From: Schizochytrium sp. CCTCC M209059 | Lineage: Eukaryota > Sar > Bigyra > Thraustochytrida > Thraustochytriidae | NCBI GenBank assembly: GCA_000818945.1 | Contig: KN805456.1 | Location: 1 to 46,467 of the forward strand | DNA: 46,467 nucleotides | Reading direction: 5' to 3' | Shown here: positions 19,401 to 24,453 of the stretch, piece by piece | How the letters are laid out: every line of letters starts with the position of its first letter | Position numbering within the stretch: position 1 is the first letter of the stretch | Translations under genes and position numbers: made by a program | Notes under the pieces: generated by a model | What the model was told of the DNA's origin: nothing | The model's database searches: none | What the model saw: only the letters and a program-made list of their open reading frames with translations

Positions 19401-21832
19401 TTCATCTTAAGATCGTCGTCGCTTGCCTCTGCGTCGTCGGCTTCGTTGCTACCCTCATTGCTACGACCGCGACGACGTCGTTTCCGCGGTGCCTCTTCGT
19501 CTGCCTCCAAGGCTTTGCGCTGCTTGGCCCACTTGGCATCGGCCATCTTGCATGCCGAGGTGCAGGCCCTGCCCAACTTTTTCCAGTTCGACTTGGCAAC
19601 AGCGTCTTCGACAGCTTGCAGAAATCGCTGATTGGCGCTCTCGGCAAAGGTTTCGCAAAAGATCTGCGTGAAGCGCGCGTAAAGAGGCATGGCAACGTGT
19701 CGCAATTGTACAGGCTTGAAGCCACCAAGAAGCTCGGTCGTGTCGCTCTGCACGTGCATGTTCTGCACAACGAGCTTCTTGCCGAGCAGGCGCGCCAAAT
19801 GCTGAACCATGGACGTTTTACCTGCACCTGTCTCGCCAACAAGCAAAACGGGTTCGTTCATTTGAACGCTGCAAGCGATTTGCTCGAGAAGGCGCATGCT
19901 TACGCCAGTCGCAGCAACGCGGCCGGGATGTTGGGCATCTTCCCGCGCGGACATGAGCAGTCGTGCGCGTCCAACACGCAGAGAAGGGTCCGATCGCCCC
20001 CGAGGTACGACCTCTGGCTTGTAAGAGCGAATACGGTGAAGAAGACGTTCTTTAGGAAGGTGCCAGATTGCGGCCAGCCACTGAGCCATGGCAATGCGGG
20101 ACTCCACACTTGGCATGGCTGCAACAAAGCAGTCCATTGCCTCTACGAGAAGGTCTTCGCGCTCCTGTTCGGTGAGAAAGATACCCCCGCCGGTGTTGGA
20201 TGCGCGTTCGCGTGCATGAAGTTTCACGAGCGCCCCAATGCGTCGAAGCCACTTGAAAAGGTCGCGCTCTGACATGGTGCGACCAGGAATGACACGTTTA
20301 GGATCCACAGGAAGAGGCGTAATCTCGTCCTGGTCGTCTTCATCCTCTGGCGTTTCGATTTCCATCTTGTTTTCAGATTCCTCTTGATCAATTTTGGAAG
20401 AGGAGTCGACTTTGCCTTCGCGGAGCTTTCCCGATCGAACGTCTTGAACAATACACTGAAAGGTACGGAGAATCAGGGCGAGCAACGATGGACTCAAGTC
20501 AGCATAGAGCTCCTTCGCAACAGCGAGAAGCTCCTTGGGTGGCAGCGGACGGACGTGGACCGAGGTCCACAATCGCTCAAGGAGTGGCGGGCCCCGAACA
20601 GCCGATCGCCTCGTGGCCAAAAGCTGGAATCCCGGGCCTGCTGCAATGACTTGGTCCCGGTTGGGAAGAAGCAGCTGGCGCGACTCAAACAGAGGAATAA
20701 GGGCCGCTAAGACTTCAAAGGGCGCACGGTCAATATCTTCGATGAAAACCCAGCAGCCATTAAGGACGGCCTGGGTCAGCGCGCCGGGCTGCCAGCGGAA
20801 CTCTCCAGGCACGTCAGTGCAAACATAGGTACCAAGGAGCGTCTTACTGTCCATTTGGTCGTCAAGTTGTAATTCCACTAAGGTGGATTCTTTGCCATGC
20901 ATGCGCGCAAGTTCTTGCACGAGGAGTGATTTACCTGCACCGCTTCGTCCCTCAAGAAGAACAGGGGCTCCGTTGCGAAGTGCCACCATGGCCGCACGGA
21001 GATTGCTCTCTGTGGTGGCAGAACGCACGGCCCTTGCCGAGCCATCCTTGGCCCAGTGGCGCTCGATCGCCTCAGAAATACTATCGTTGCCAGGAGTCTC
21101 GTTCGAGACATTCATTGCGACGTTCGCGTCGACCTCGGTTGTTTGTTGCTCTTGATATTGAAGCAGGAAGCGTTCAAGGTCGCGTTGAACGCGGACAGGA
21201 GGAGGCGCGAGCGCGGCGGCATCGCGCGCAGCGATGGTCGCTTTTTGCAATTTTGTTCCATGAGCGCCAAGAGGAAGACCAAGAAGCTCTCGCACGGCCC
21301 TGGATGCGTGGGCGCGCACGAGCTCATTCTGGTCGAGCGCAAGCGCGTAGAGCGGTTCCCAAGATCGCGACGCCACAAAAGCGGCGCCTGCGGCACTCGT
21401 AAAGAGGAGTTCGCAAGCCCTGCACACCGCAATTCGATCCTGCGCGTTCGCTGCTGCGGCTAGCACATCAACGTGGCCAAGATCCTCGCCCGTAAGAAGG
21501 TCCAGCGCGACGGGTACGCATGCATCGTTCACGCGAACGGCCTCGGCGACGGCCGCGAGGACCTCGACGATTTTCTTCCTGCACGCACGCTCGCCCTTGC
21601 GCCGGACCTGTTTCCCAAGGCTTTCGACCGCGGCGCGAATTTCCTTGTCGAGTCCAAAATCGCCGCTCGCCTCGCCGAGCTTGCCCGCCCTGGCCGCGAG
21701 CTCGCCCGCCTCCTCTTCGCGCGCGACGCGCCCCGACTCCTCGGCGGCGGCGGCGGCGGCGGCAGCGACCTCGCCTGCGGCTGCCGCGGCGGGCTCCCTC
21801 GCGCGGGTCTCCGCCGCGCGGCGCTTCGCCAT
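4439..21832 (-). CDS. MDN1: Midasin (MDN1/Rea1), giant AAA+ ATPase of 60S ribosome assembly
   Basis: A 5797-residue dynein-like AAA+ protein that removes assembly factors from pre-60S particles in nucleolus and nucleoplasm. Six Walker A motifs are visible: GRSGAGKS (~290), GETGAGKT (~666), GPTSSGKT (~1149), GETGCGKT (~1445), GSPGVGKT (~1884) and GASGTGKT (~2211). Walker B motifs are acidic in AAA1-AAA5 (for example LLDEINLAS, VLDELNLAP) but read VLNNANLC in AAA6, with Asn at 2387-2388. AAA2 carries an insert with a basic PRKRRRRGR stretch that may be a nuclear signal. A long helical linker follows the ring, then an Asp/Glu-rich segment (~4775-5500). The C-terminus is a MIDAS (VWA) domain with AIDDSKSM near 5590 and ISDGRF, the part that binds Rsa4/Ytm1 in yeast. 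Length is slightly above the human (~5600) and yeast (~4900) proteins. No intron is needed. The ATG at 21832 is the first in frame. It diverges from PWP1. Confidence 0.98.
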   Translation of the reverse strand: MAKRRAAETRAREPAAAAAGEVAAAAAAAAEESGRVAREEEAGELAARAGKLGEASGDFGLDKEIRAAVESLGKQVRRKGERACRKKIVEVLAAVAEAVRVNDACVPVALDLLTGEDLGHVDVLAAAANAQDRIAVCRACELLFTSAAGAAFVASRSWEPLYALALDQNELVRAHASRAVRELLGLPLGAHGTKLQKATIAARDAAALAPPPVRVQRDLERFLLQYQEQQTTEVDANVAMNVSNETPGNDSISEAIERHWAKDGSARAVRSATTESNLRAAMVALRNGAPVLLEGRSGAGKSLLVQELARMHGKESTLVELQLDDQMDSKTLLGTYVCTDVPGEFRWQPGALTQAVLNGCWVFIEDIDRAPFEVLAALIPLFESRQLLLPNRDQVIAAGPGFQLLATRRSAVRGPPLLERLWTSVHVRPLPPKELLAVAKELYADLSPSLLALILRTFQCIVQDVRSGKLREGKVDSSSKIDQEESENKMEIETPEDEDDQDEITPLPVDPKRVIPGRTMSERDLFKWLRRIGALVKLHARERASNTGGGIFLTEQEREDLLVEAMDCFVAAMPSVESRIAMAQWLAAIWHLPKERLLHRIRSYKPEVVPRGRSDPSLRVGRARLLMSAREDAQHPGRVAATGVSMRLLEQIACSVQMNEPVLLVGETGAGKTSMVQHLARLLGKKLVVQNMHVQSDTTELLGGFKPVQLRHVAMPLYARFTQIFCETFAESANQRFLQAVEDAVAKSNWKKLGRACTSACKMADAKWAKQRKALEADEEAPRKRRRRGRSNEGSNEADDAEASDDDLKMNARELAEREAMWEDFRAEVYRFERQRKRVENSFAFSFEEGALVKAIRAGDWVLLDEINLASGETLERLSALLDDEDGTLSLTERGDLERVERHPDFRIFAAMNPATDVGKRDLPPALRSRFTELFVDEVEDAADLQLVVGLYLDDIPNPPVHEIVDLYLSARKRANEQTLLDGANQPPRYSLRTLCRALLTARVLLTKGFGLARALYESFVMTFATLLNEKSLKAMSKLLKKTFVADVSAKALESAPRCPGTKSTRDNYILCDKFWLLKGPRLTRPAADAMPESSPAAEALKLEAAAEDRAAASLISSFVETPLVLRNIQALARAIAAQKYPVLLQGPTSSGKTTMVSYLAAKAGYKCVRINNHEHTDLQEYMGSYVSDERGNLVFREGALVEAVRNGYWIVLDELNLAPSEVLEALNRLLDDNREVFIPETQEVVKPHPNFMLFATQNPPGLYGGRKMLSRAFRNRFLELHVGEIPTKELETILNKRCALAPTFCKVLVNVMTDLQMHRQQSKLFAGKEGFITPRDLLRWANRNPTTYEELAVEGFRLLGDRVRSDADKIIVQSVIEKRCKTQLTDDLLYPAGEGTAFAACSGERAQAEGVSKVVPTRAMRRTYALVRRCLEVKEPALLIGETGCGKTTVCQMLAIEADLALQILNCHQNTDTADILGSLRPMRNKNQLQTRAWELASAHGWDRDSCASLDELESRATSRVNSLADGSEDTRADLQEIISLVRRYRALFEWQDGPLIDSMRKGDMFLLDELSLAEDAVLERLNSVLEPSRTLFLAERGGDQVEEIVAHDTFRILATMNPGGDYGKRELSPALRNRFTEIWIPPVHDEADLVLILQRHLNAVAASAGMKDTEARSALAQALATFYTWFNGPAQNDHALIQLTLRDLISWAAFMVHVTQTANIEPWTAFLHGAGLVLLDGLGLGSGVSEESCRSLRAKSCVFLLELVPLDTQVAVREKGDLLLRSFFVENTRDAPMMRKLAPPADLSGSGVASDEAVVHMSTEEDLDSRFGLHPFYISRGPVGDTLSGPDGVGYALDAPTTSENLARVLRAMQLERPILLEGSPGVGKTSLIDSLAKRSGHRLVRINLSEQTDFADLIGSDIPAAANSTEEGAVADKVSSGAKFTWSDGVFLAALKAGDWVLLDELNLASQSVLEGLNACLDHRGTVYVPELNQSFHCPPSFRVFAAQNPVQQGGGRKGLPKSFLNRFTKVFVQQLTDEDYGFIVSKMYPEMDRALADRLIAFNSSIVHDTIKTMKYARAGAPWEFNLRDIFRLCELCAGAADMEAAIVRHAGLVYFDRLRTEEDREKMRAAFAEHFGAAWSQRRIELRTSRTSLSVGAARVARSPYTSNQRSACDEAELPTGFIPRSALPTVEHIAHCVDKQWPVLLLGASGTGKTAILRAFAQLCGRRLHEFAVTSSTDSTELLGCFEQVDLDRKVRELRTGLTAVCCNALRHLVVLGEDDMNADALQRAKVLEAHRHLLVHGPELLPRAELDAIFADLDEVVGESNPYGLEPLHLEVYRSDLSRLKTEWEAEMAASKSGSLLGAFEWVDGTLVRAMERGDWVVLNNANLCNPTVLDRLNPVLEMGGELMINECGMVNGKPRIIRPHKNFRIFLVADPAFGEVSRAMRNRCVEIALLSPSWGATLASGDAERALAHLGISTQATMCMLGAFSVLAESSERACTEVATPSSLVRWAKMYRTFDSFSVCGSRPDEALRLSFEACFDVAMPWSATVARAADNITDSTLALNTSRFPWACAPILGDGDARLLGVLQSGAALAQTLQHATSASKTRTVDSNDDKSKASAARAAIAHFIHAASSSDWSLRTAFAQATSKGASDLVVAVQERYNNLIASMEKETSVPSVLEPQTFDACLVDEPAVAQGHIVRLLVSLWIRSYIAEAKLPKLGSGDGVGSAIMENVQSLLDAVELCDRGKLSKADLRVPGAAVLPVLLRSLEKFVQTASTSLLGQCDRIDADVRDALLMQLRDVVEIHANMVRILCQVRVEWTSKDASPLQHAVGKVSLEARAAAKASKLVREGLKEDEMVRRAAQDLEHAFKRTDRALGVRSSNCFMAFCGTTTDGRGQNGAQDEVRLARDLWRQCGQPRPMRSADLFESLVKVVDLSRRSWLQDAATSFRDALESGHLALLMTAAQRHTLVDAACAIRWANAQRASRSDALEKSAAAVDGIVQRISRTLEGKQALVQRANTEYKMLGTVDTWSLMSVEDMSQLADPELSKSLHGQAPEASRGWGFVQLQPLMDAWACRALLHLCAEAFSRNEDGTPDAFDVQSAEDILGYALEASSLPPHLIVPFKELALRRDAGAPCENLELDLLHGLYEAISGATFNSRESIDADASAHIREDLAKFMFKRKAWTPFVEIDVFADTLSAGMPRLVQDVASLVIFRVVRGSGVGMDRNQPRDRSTTPFGETVSIRDRAMRLGQLQILFAHLLSETSFAEKSEKSDGKAAARQSEVAEVLGDERRLFARELLSTLRVICSFSASLDLLESRILGKSFADDGEAVFGALLDVLDEKLGALGSHLVDCTLRSALSTLRSGVARQDIALASTMLALFRLHVLSPNSAVDPCLKPQVRLLRAEGARREIVRELEVRRENDCVTGRAFGPLAHAHEGLMARDGALQEEIVQLHEQVVHRPSSGEAGFPALHAAIFEFNTSIGAVDRVLGVVRAVQMRAQDADMQEDMLLEACRQLCASLNRDFQGYEDVVRPVQVSLRRLQHGLRVLGVEARRGSEAARRAEKLGEVRRVLGAFPSTAVGIAATRFGNPLDALQSTLVETRDMVSKRTWTRMLEAVFARASTLLQARQSQNRKNRGGENEPKLGASDAWSTLSNILAAFTEEFLTEKRERKMREEEANQTFKYKTREHLAAGTPEAIKAQEEASFREMFPDFHEEFDRVAKKVLEDLDELAVGNDQDMGNDGNGSDEEGENADGDDENSAARLEGLDHKSYVAIVDRVVSLLLMGSSMRNRGTTAPQPLLRVAEAYLGVGYHAAGIFADPLELGVDKNRGGIIGAHVLALALGAQDCQRRVKLAPLADEPQDVTVDLGEVVPVKKNLNQDSFVEEVALLEVPLIQLSAKLDELLASWPDNAPLLQLAKLTMRLRELPLTCPLMRALVGIETLLRIANDWEMVAHKDVSIRGFTAPFVRLVVRWRKLELRSWPYLLEQRARASQDEAKLWFYETYSLVTGELESAEVADVLFSTMDQFARTATLGCFETRLRMLGALGELLRRKREAREADGDASSADETLTVMEHQFWHLERYYAQWIADIRATADRQRVPIKQKLKDQVKLAKWDDRNYYALKVSAEKTHRLLHKLSGDVDEILAQPAYQTIEHVLDSRVGKRTEPRSGEGEAILVEMDDIDTSRLPAVGKLSLASVKASPSEALGENVSGSFMDTPGGYGLRLPKLATKTETIARKVVARALSSEAWRQDLTRAAAMNEAVIDRIKSLRTGKAPQSAKQRAVVDFFRALREEGLSQARADNAMLFAAVGEDEQKNSGTSLKLFSMRPIVVQDLEKIGMPSSATALFARSDRDFYKDLAQLQRLRVNIVSGALSADLPRMQMQRGLRFCEHAMEIMVDQREALALHVDGRLALRQAAADLARVAQSSARLDEAGVELHMRLVEMLQALQGNVEELADFLRVLAAQPGADEVSAYLRARGASSMLGKLSTLSDLRSHAEGDGAVAVRTLADRVARAQALVSPGLGHLCLTHDETKQLEELPEVLRDVQSAISDLSGGLEHVGLPSQVLREVVAHVRELVATGDDFGASLSSASSLASTHEEGQAQRAVKSQEDDKEKASRQSPQSQQIAPASVDEVVELALVIMQDVRSGLLPFTETSDEPQASGIVAQHQRQLALLKSTRVTQLATRVGAASRDCLTALCDGGLDDRSSRGLRALVELASNFVGQLEATVRALEVQSVEFLAHLGRFEFLMLRVFRSLASNGFCKPPDEEEEGEGEDAEAFGEGEGTGMGEGKGREDVTDEIEDEEQLLGQKKEQEDGDQDKKEEEKPDERKGDDGMEMENEFEGDIFDVEDPEQKEDQEENNEDDEEELDREMGDLDREDEHVVDEKLWNEDDEDSEDEGKDDEPESFEKDAPMQGDDGNDELRAKEEDEEDDKDKQEPKEKPDDAQDRNKQDPKGDKDEDEAEGPDRVDEADNVEERNMDVAQDEDEDVTGEDAEEQVLPDDRNDEVEDLPEDMQIDEDEDEEEAGADEGEDGAMDVDGALSDGADEDGEDKEEEDAEADAEAKDDDAGHSDAEENDREQADQDRTENQGQEEADDDEGDKGDEEDKDEDKDKEDEDPSEKPVQLPEQAAEDEDDKMEDRAFGTDAPKAGENDDEADQDKQDAAQSAAQHAEDAEDQDEAESKEKDPGQQSSSRGKPQDEGDASREDWVKDESQLDEDRDGDDGQDQDQDKDQQQARERPNPWRDAGSALEHWHRRLSMLADEGKDENDEDDGEDSDAGLDDANQQDEEKGKEQDADADDRAYEFSDSKAEATTQVLAPSAQDTTDEAGLPPEDEDEGQDEKEDEGKTGEDAMEEENDERENQGEGKRKMTDEDDEDEDADGNDDKNDDDAKDDNEAHSSKPRKKRQRTGLEVDGETKENDEKARDGEQDGHSDDEKVNEADEDDQGHVIETDKDLPAQVAEARGALADARRNDYDAAEDDEDAFGGAVKLEELSEADRERWGRLAGDTNESSQRLCEQLRLLLEPTLASKLRGDYRTGKRINMRRVIPYIASQFRKDKIWLRRTKPSKREYQVLLAIDDSKSMAMCGDLALTALVTISKALTKLEVGQVGVVSFGDGVDMVHDLSQPFSDNSGASIVSQVKFDQEKTSIEEGLQVILRRFERARDDLGAVHASASGQTTEFRQLAFFISDGRFDSAARERVKRMVREAMAQRVLIVLVVVEFAGQESILTTRQASFVKGKVKMSNYLDDYPFPLYVILKDMESLPEVLADGLRQWFELLSSRE

Positions 21833-22044
21833 CTCTCCCGCCCGCTCGCTCGCCCGCTCGCTCGCTCAATCGATCAATCGCTGGCTGGCTGGCTCGGCGC
21901 GGACGCGCGCTCCGATCTCCGCCCCGGGATGCCGGCCTGCGCCGCAGCCCCCGCGCGCTGCAGCTCCCGCGCCGCGACTCGCTCCGCGCTGCGCTTGGTG
22001 CTCTGGTCCACTCATCCTCGCGGTCTTCCCGCCCAGAATCGGCG

Positions 22045-22080
22045 CAACCCCTTTTCGCGCCTGCACAACCCCTTTTCGCG
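22045..22080. repeat. 15-bp direct repeat spaced 21 bp in the MDN1/PWP1 promoter
   Basis: CAACCCCTTTTCGCG occurs at 22045-22059 and again, identically, at 22066-22080. The start-to-start distance of 21 bp is two helical turns, so a factor could bind both copies on one face of the DNA. Binding is inference. Confidence 0.85.
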
Positions 22081-22156
22081 GCGAGCGAGTGGCGGAGGCG
22101 GCCGGGAGGGCGGCCAGCCGCGCAGACCCGAGTCGGAGACCGCGCAGCGGGGCGAG

Positions 22157-22190
22157 GGCAGCAGCAGCAGCCGCAGCCGCAGCCGCAGAC
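22157..22190. repeat. GCAGCA/GCAGCC repeat in the PWP1 leader
   Basis: Tandem CAG then CAGCCG units lie about 95-125 bases before the PWP1 ATG, in the probable 5' untranslated region. Confidence 0.8.
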
Positions 22191-22282
22191 GGAGGGCGCC
22201 GCGAAGCGCTGGGACGGACGGGGCCTCGTGCGCGTGCGGGGCTTCTCTCGTTGGGAGAGTCGGAAAAAGTCCCCCGGAGACG

Positions 22283-24046
22283 ATGATCTCGTCGCTCAGC
22301 TGGGTGCCGCGAGGCGCGGCGAAGCAGCGCCCCGACAGGTACGAGCTGTCGGCGGAGGAGATCGAACACATTCGCAAGGCACAGGCGCAGGAAGAGGGCC
22401 AGGACGATGCCCAGGAACAGAATGAGCAAGAATCCAAGGAGTCCAAGAGCAAAAAGTCCAACAAGGACCGCCACGGCCTTCCCGCGGAGCTCCGCATGGA
22501 TGACTACGGCGAGGAGGAGGACGCCCTCAACTGGCAGGCTGCGCAGGACGATGACGAGGACCTCGACGATGACGACGACGACGAGGCCATCGCCACGAGC
22601 CATATGGAAGATGTGGTGGAGAAGGCCGCCGGCGAGGAAAGCGACGGCGACGAGGACGAAAATGACGACGATGATGATGATGATGACGACGCCGTGATTG
22701 AGGACGAAGATGGACAAGACGACGGTGCCGAGATGAGCGATGGAGATGATGACGACGACGATGACGACAACAATAATGATTCTGAAGATGATGGCCTCGA
22801 TTCAGACGTGGAGGACATGATGATCAAGGGCTCGGATCGGGTTATCGTTGTCGCCAACACGGATGAAGAGTACAGCAACCTCGAAGTGTATCTCTACGAC
22901 GATGAGGAGGGAAGCATGTATGTGCACCACGACATTCCCATGCCAGCCTTTCCGCTGAGCACAACGTGGATCGGGTGCGGAGCCGAGGTCTTTGGTGAAG
23001 ATGCTGTCTCCAATGGATCTCGCAGCATGATCGGTGTCGGTACCTTTAAGCCGGTGATCGAGGTGTGGAACTTGGACGTATTGGATGCCCTCGAGCCAAC
23101 GATCGAGCTCGGTAAGATCGCTGGTGACGAAGGCCGATGCGCAGTGAGCACTGGCGCCCCGCACACGGACGCTGTCATGGGTCTCGATTGGAACCGCGCG
23201 CACCCTGCCCTTCTCGCAAGTTCGTCTGCAGACAAGACCATCAAACTTTGGGACATGAGCAAGAACGCCTGTGTCCACACGTACACGCATCACAAAGACA
23301 AGGTGCAGTCTGTTGCCTGGAATCCGGTGGAATCGAGTGTTCTTCTCGCGGGTTCGTTCGACCAGACGCTTTCTGTCTTTGACGCGAATGCCGGCTCAGG
23401 AGCCCAGGTCCTGTCCATGAAGCTTGCCGCTGACGTCGAAAGCTGCATTTGGAACACGCACAGGCCTGAGCAGGTTCTGGCTTGCACGGAAGACGGCAAG
23501 GTCACTTGCTTTGATGTACGCAATGCCGGGGCCGGCCCTCTGTACAGCTTTCAGGCGCATGCACGCAAGCCTTGCTCTGCGATTTCTGTGTCGCCGCTCG
23601 TGCGCGGTCTTTTGGCCACCTGCTCTGTTGACAAGTCTGTCAAACTCTGGGATCTCGAGGCCCTCCCCGGTCCACGCTGCGTCGGTCAAAAGACCATGAG
23701 CGTCGGCCCGCTCTTTGATGTGGCTTTTGACCCGGACTCGCCCTTTATGCTTGCTGCGGCAGGTCAAGGCCCGTTGGCGCTGTGGGAGGTGGATGAGGAC
23801 GAGAACGATTTGCAGAAGATCTTTAAGTCACGCATTTTGGGCGGCAACGATGCCTCTGCTCCTTCCGACGCTGCCGACGGCGCCGCCGCGGCTGCTGCCA
23901 TCTCTTCTGCTGCGAGTGCAGGCGATCTTGCCGCGGGAGACAGTCCTGCTGCCGAGAGCATGGACACGAGCCTCACGGGCGCGTCCAAGAAGTCATCCAA
24001 AGCCAAGGGCAAAAACAAGAAGAACAAGAACAAGAAGAAGGCGTAA
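22283..24046 (+). CDS. PWP1: PWP1-like WD40 ribosome-biogenesis protein
   Basis: A 587-residue nucleolar WD40 protein. PWP1 acts in 60S assembly in yeast and in rDNA transcription in animals. The N-terminus (SLSWVPRGAAKQRPDRYELS) matches the family pattern in which SxxWVxxGxAKxxPDxxELS opens the protein, which fixes the ATG at 22283. Residues ~73-180 are very acidic with poly-Asp tracts. WD repeats span about 190-515, with KTIKLWDM near 319 and KSVKLWDLEA near 451. The C-terminus is an Ala/Ser stretch followed by a Lys/Asn-rich tail that could be a nucleolar signal. The open frame continues 270 codons upstream of the ATG, antisense to the start of midasin, but that part is GC-rich and has no family similarity. 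The neighbour midasin acts in the same pathway, which suggests co-regulation. Confidence 0.95.
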   Translation: MISSLSWVPRGAAKQRPDRYELSAEEIEHIRKAQAQEEGQDDAQEQNEQESKESKSKKSNKDRHGLPAELRMDDYGEEEDALNWQAAQDDDEDLDDDDDDEAIATSHMEDVVEKAAGEESDGDEDENDDDDDDDDDAVIEDEDGQDDGAEMSDGDDDDDDDDNNNDSEDDGLDSDVEDMMIKGSDRVIVVANTDEEYSNLEVYLYDDEEGSMYVHHDIPMPAFPLSTTWIGCGAEVFGEDAVSNGSRSMIGVGTFKPVIEVWNLDVLDALEPTIELGKIAGDEGRCAVSTGAPHTDAVMGLDWNRAHPALLASSSADKTIKLWDMSKNACVHTYTHHKDKVQSVAWNPVESSVLLAGSFDQTLSVFDANAGSGAQVLSMKLAADVESCIWNTHRPEQVLACTEDGKVTCFDVRNAGAGPLYSFQAHARKPCSAISVSPLVRGLLATCSVDKSVKLWDLEALPGPRCVGQKTMSVGPLFDVAFDPDSPFMLAAAGQGPLALWEVDEDENDLQKIFKSRILGGNDASAPSDAADGAAAAAAISSAASAGDLAAGDSPAAESMDTSLTGASKKSSKAKGKNKKNKNKKKA

Positions 24047-24453
24047 GTGACCACCGCTGTGCGGCCCACGTCTATTATTCGGCTCCCTTTTTGTTGTTAT
24101 GGCGCAAGATGCGCATGGATCGACAGTGGTGCCCATAAGCTTAACCGTAATATGATCTATCTAGGCTTAGCCCTTCCTAGCCAGCCAGGCAGGATGAAGA
24201 CATTGAAAGAAAGAAAGACAGAGAGAGAGAGAGTAAGAGGGTGCAGGTATTCCTTCGTTCACATCTTGTTTTTTTTGCTTGTTTACATTACAGGAGACAA
24301 CGCAGGTAACCAAAGTTGTCCGGCAGAGCATATGCGTGTGTTTGACACCTTCGGTTCACTTACTTGTTCATTAGTTTTGTTTTCTCTGTTTGTCTAGCCA
24401 GATTTGCTAGCGGGCTGGCTCGTAGTGTGCCTCCAAACGTATGTATTTATGTT
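24047..24453. other. Convergent 3' spacer between PWP1 and the sulfotransferase
   Basis: About 400 bp with no supported gene. It holds a GAAA/GA-rich run at roughly 24207-24232 and T-rich stretches around 24268-24290 and 24364-24392. It should contain both 3' untranslated regions. Confidence 0.5.

Larger units (their letters stand above)
21833..22282. promoter_or_regulatory. Shared divergent promoter region of MDN1 and PWP1
   Basis: Only 450 bp separate the start codons of two ribosome-assembly genes read in opposite directions. The midasin side begins with GAGC repeats and TCAATCGAT (21866-21874); the PWP1 side has a GCAGCA/GCAGCC run (22157-22190). A 15-bp direct repeat sits near the middle (22045-22059 and 22066-22080). 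The promoter role is inferred from layout; no transcription start can be read from sequence alone. Confidence 0.7.

Noticed and set aside
21473..22282. Upstream 270-codon extension of the PWP1 frame
   Set aside because: It runs antisense to the midasin start, is GC-rich low-complexity sequence, and the family N-terminus begins exactly at the ATG at 22283.
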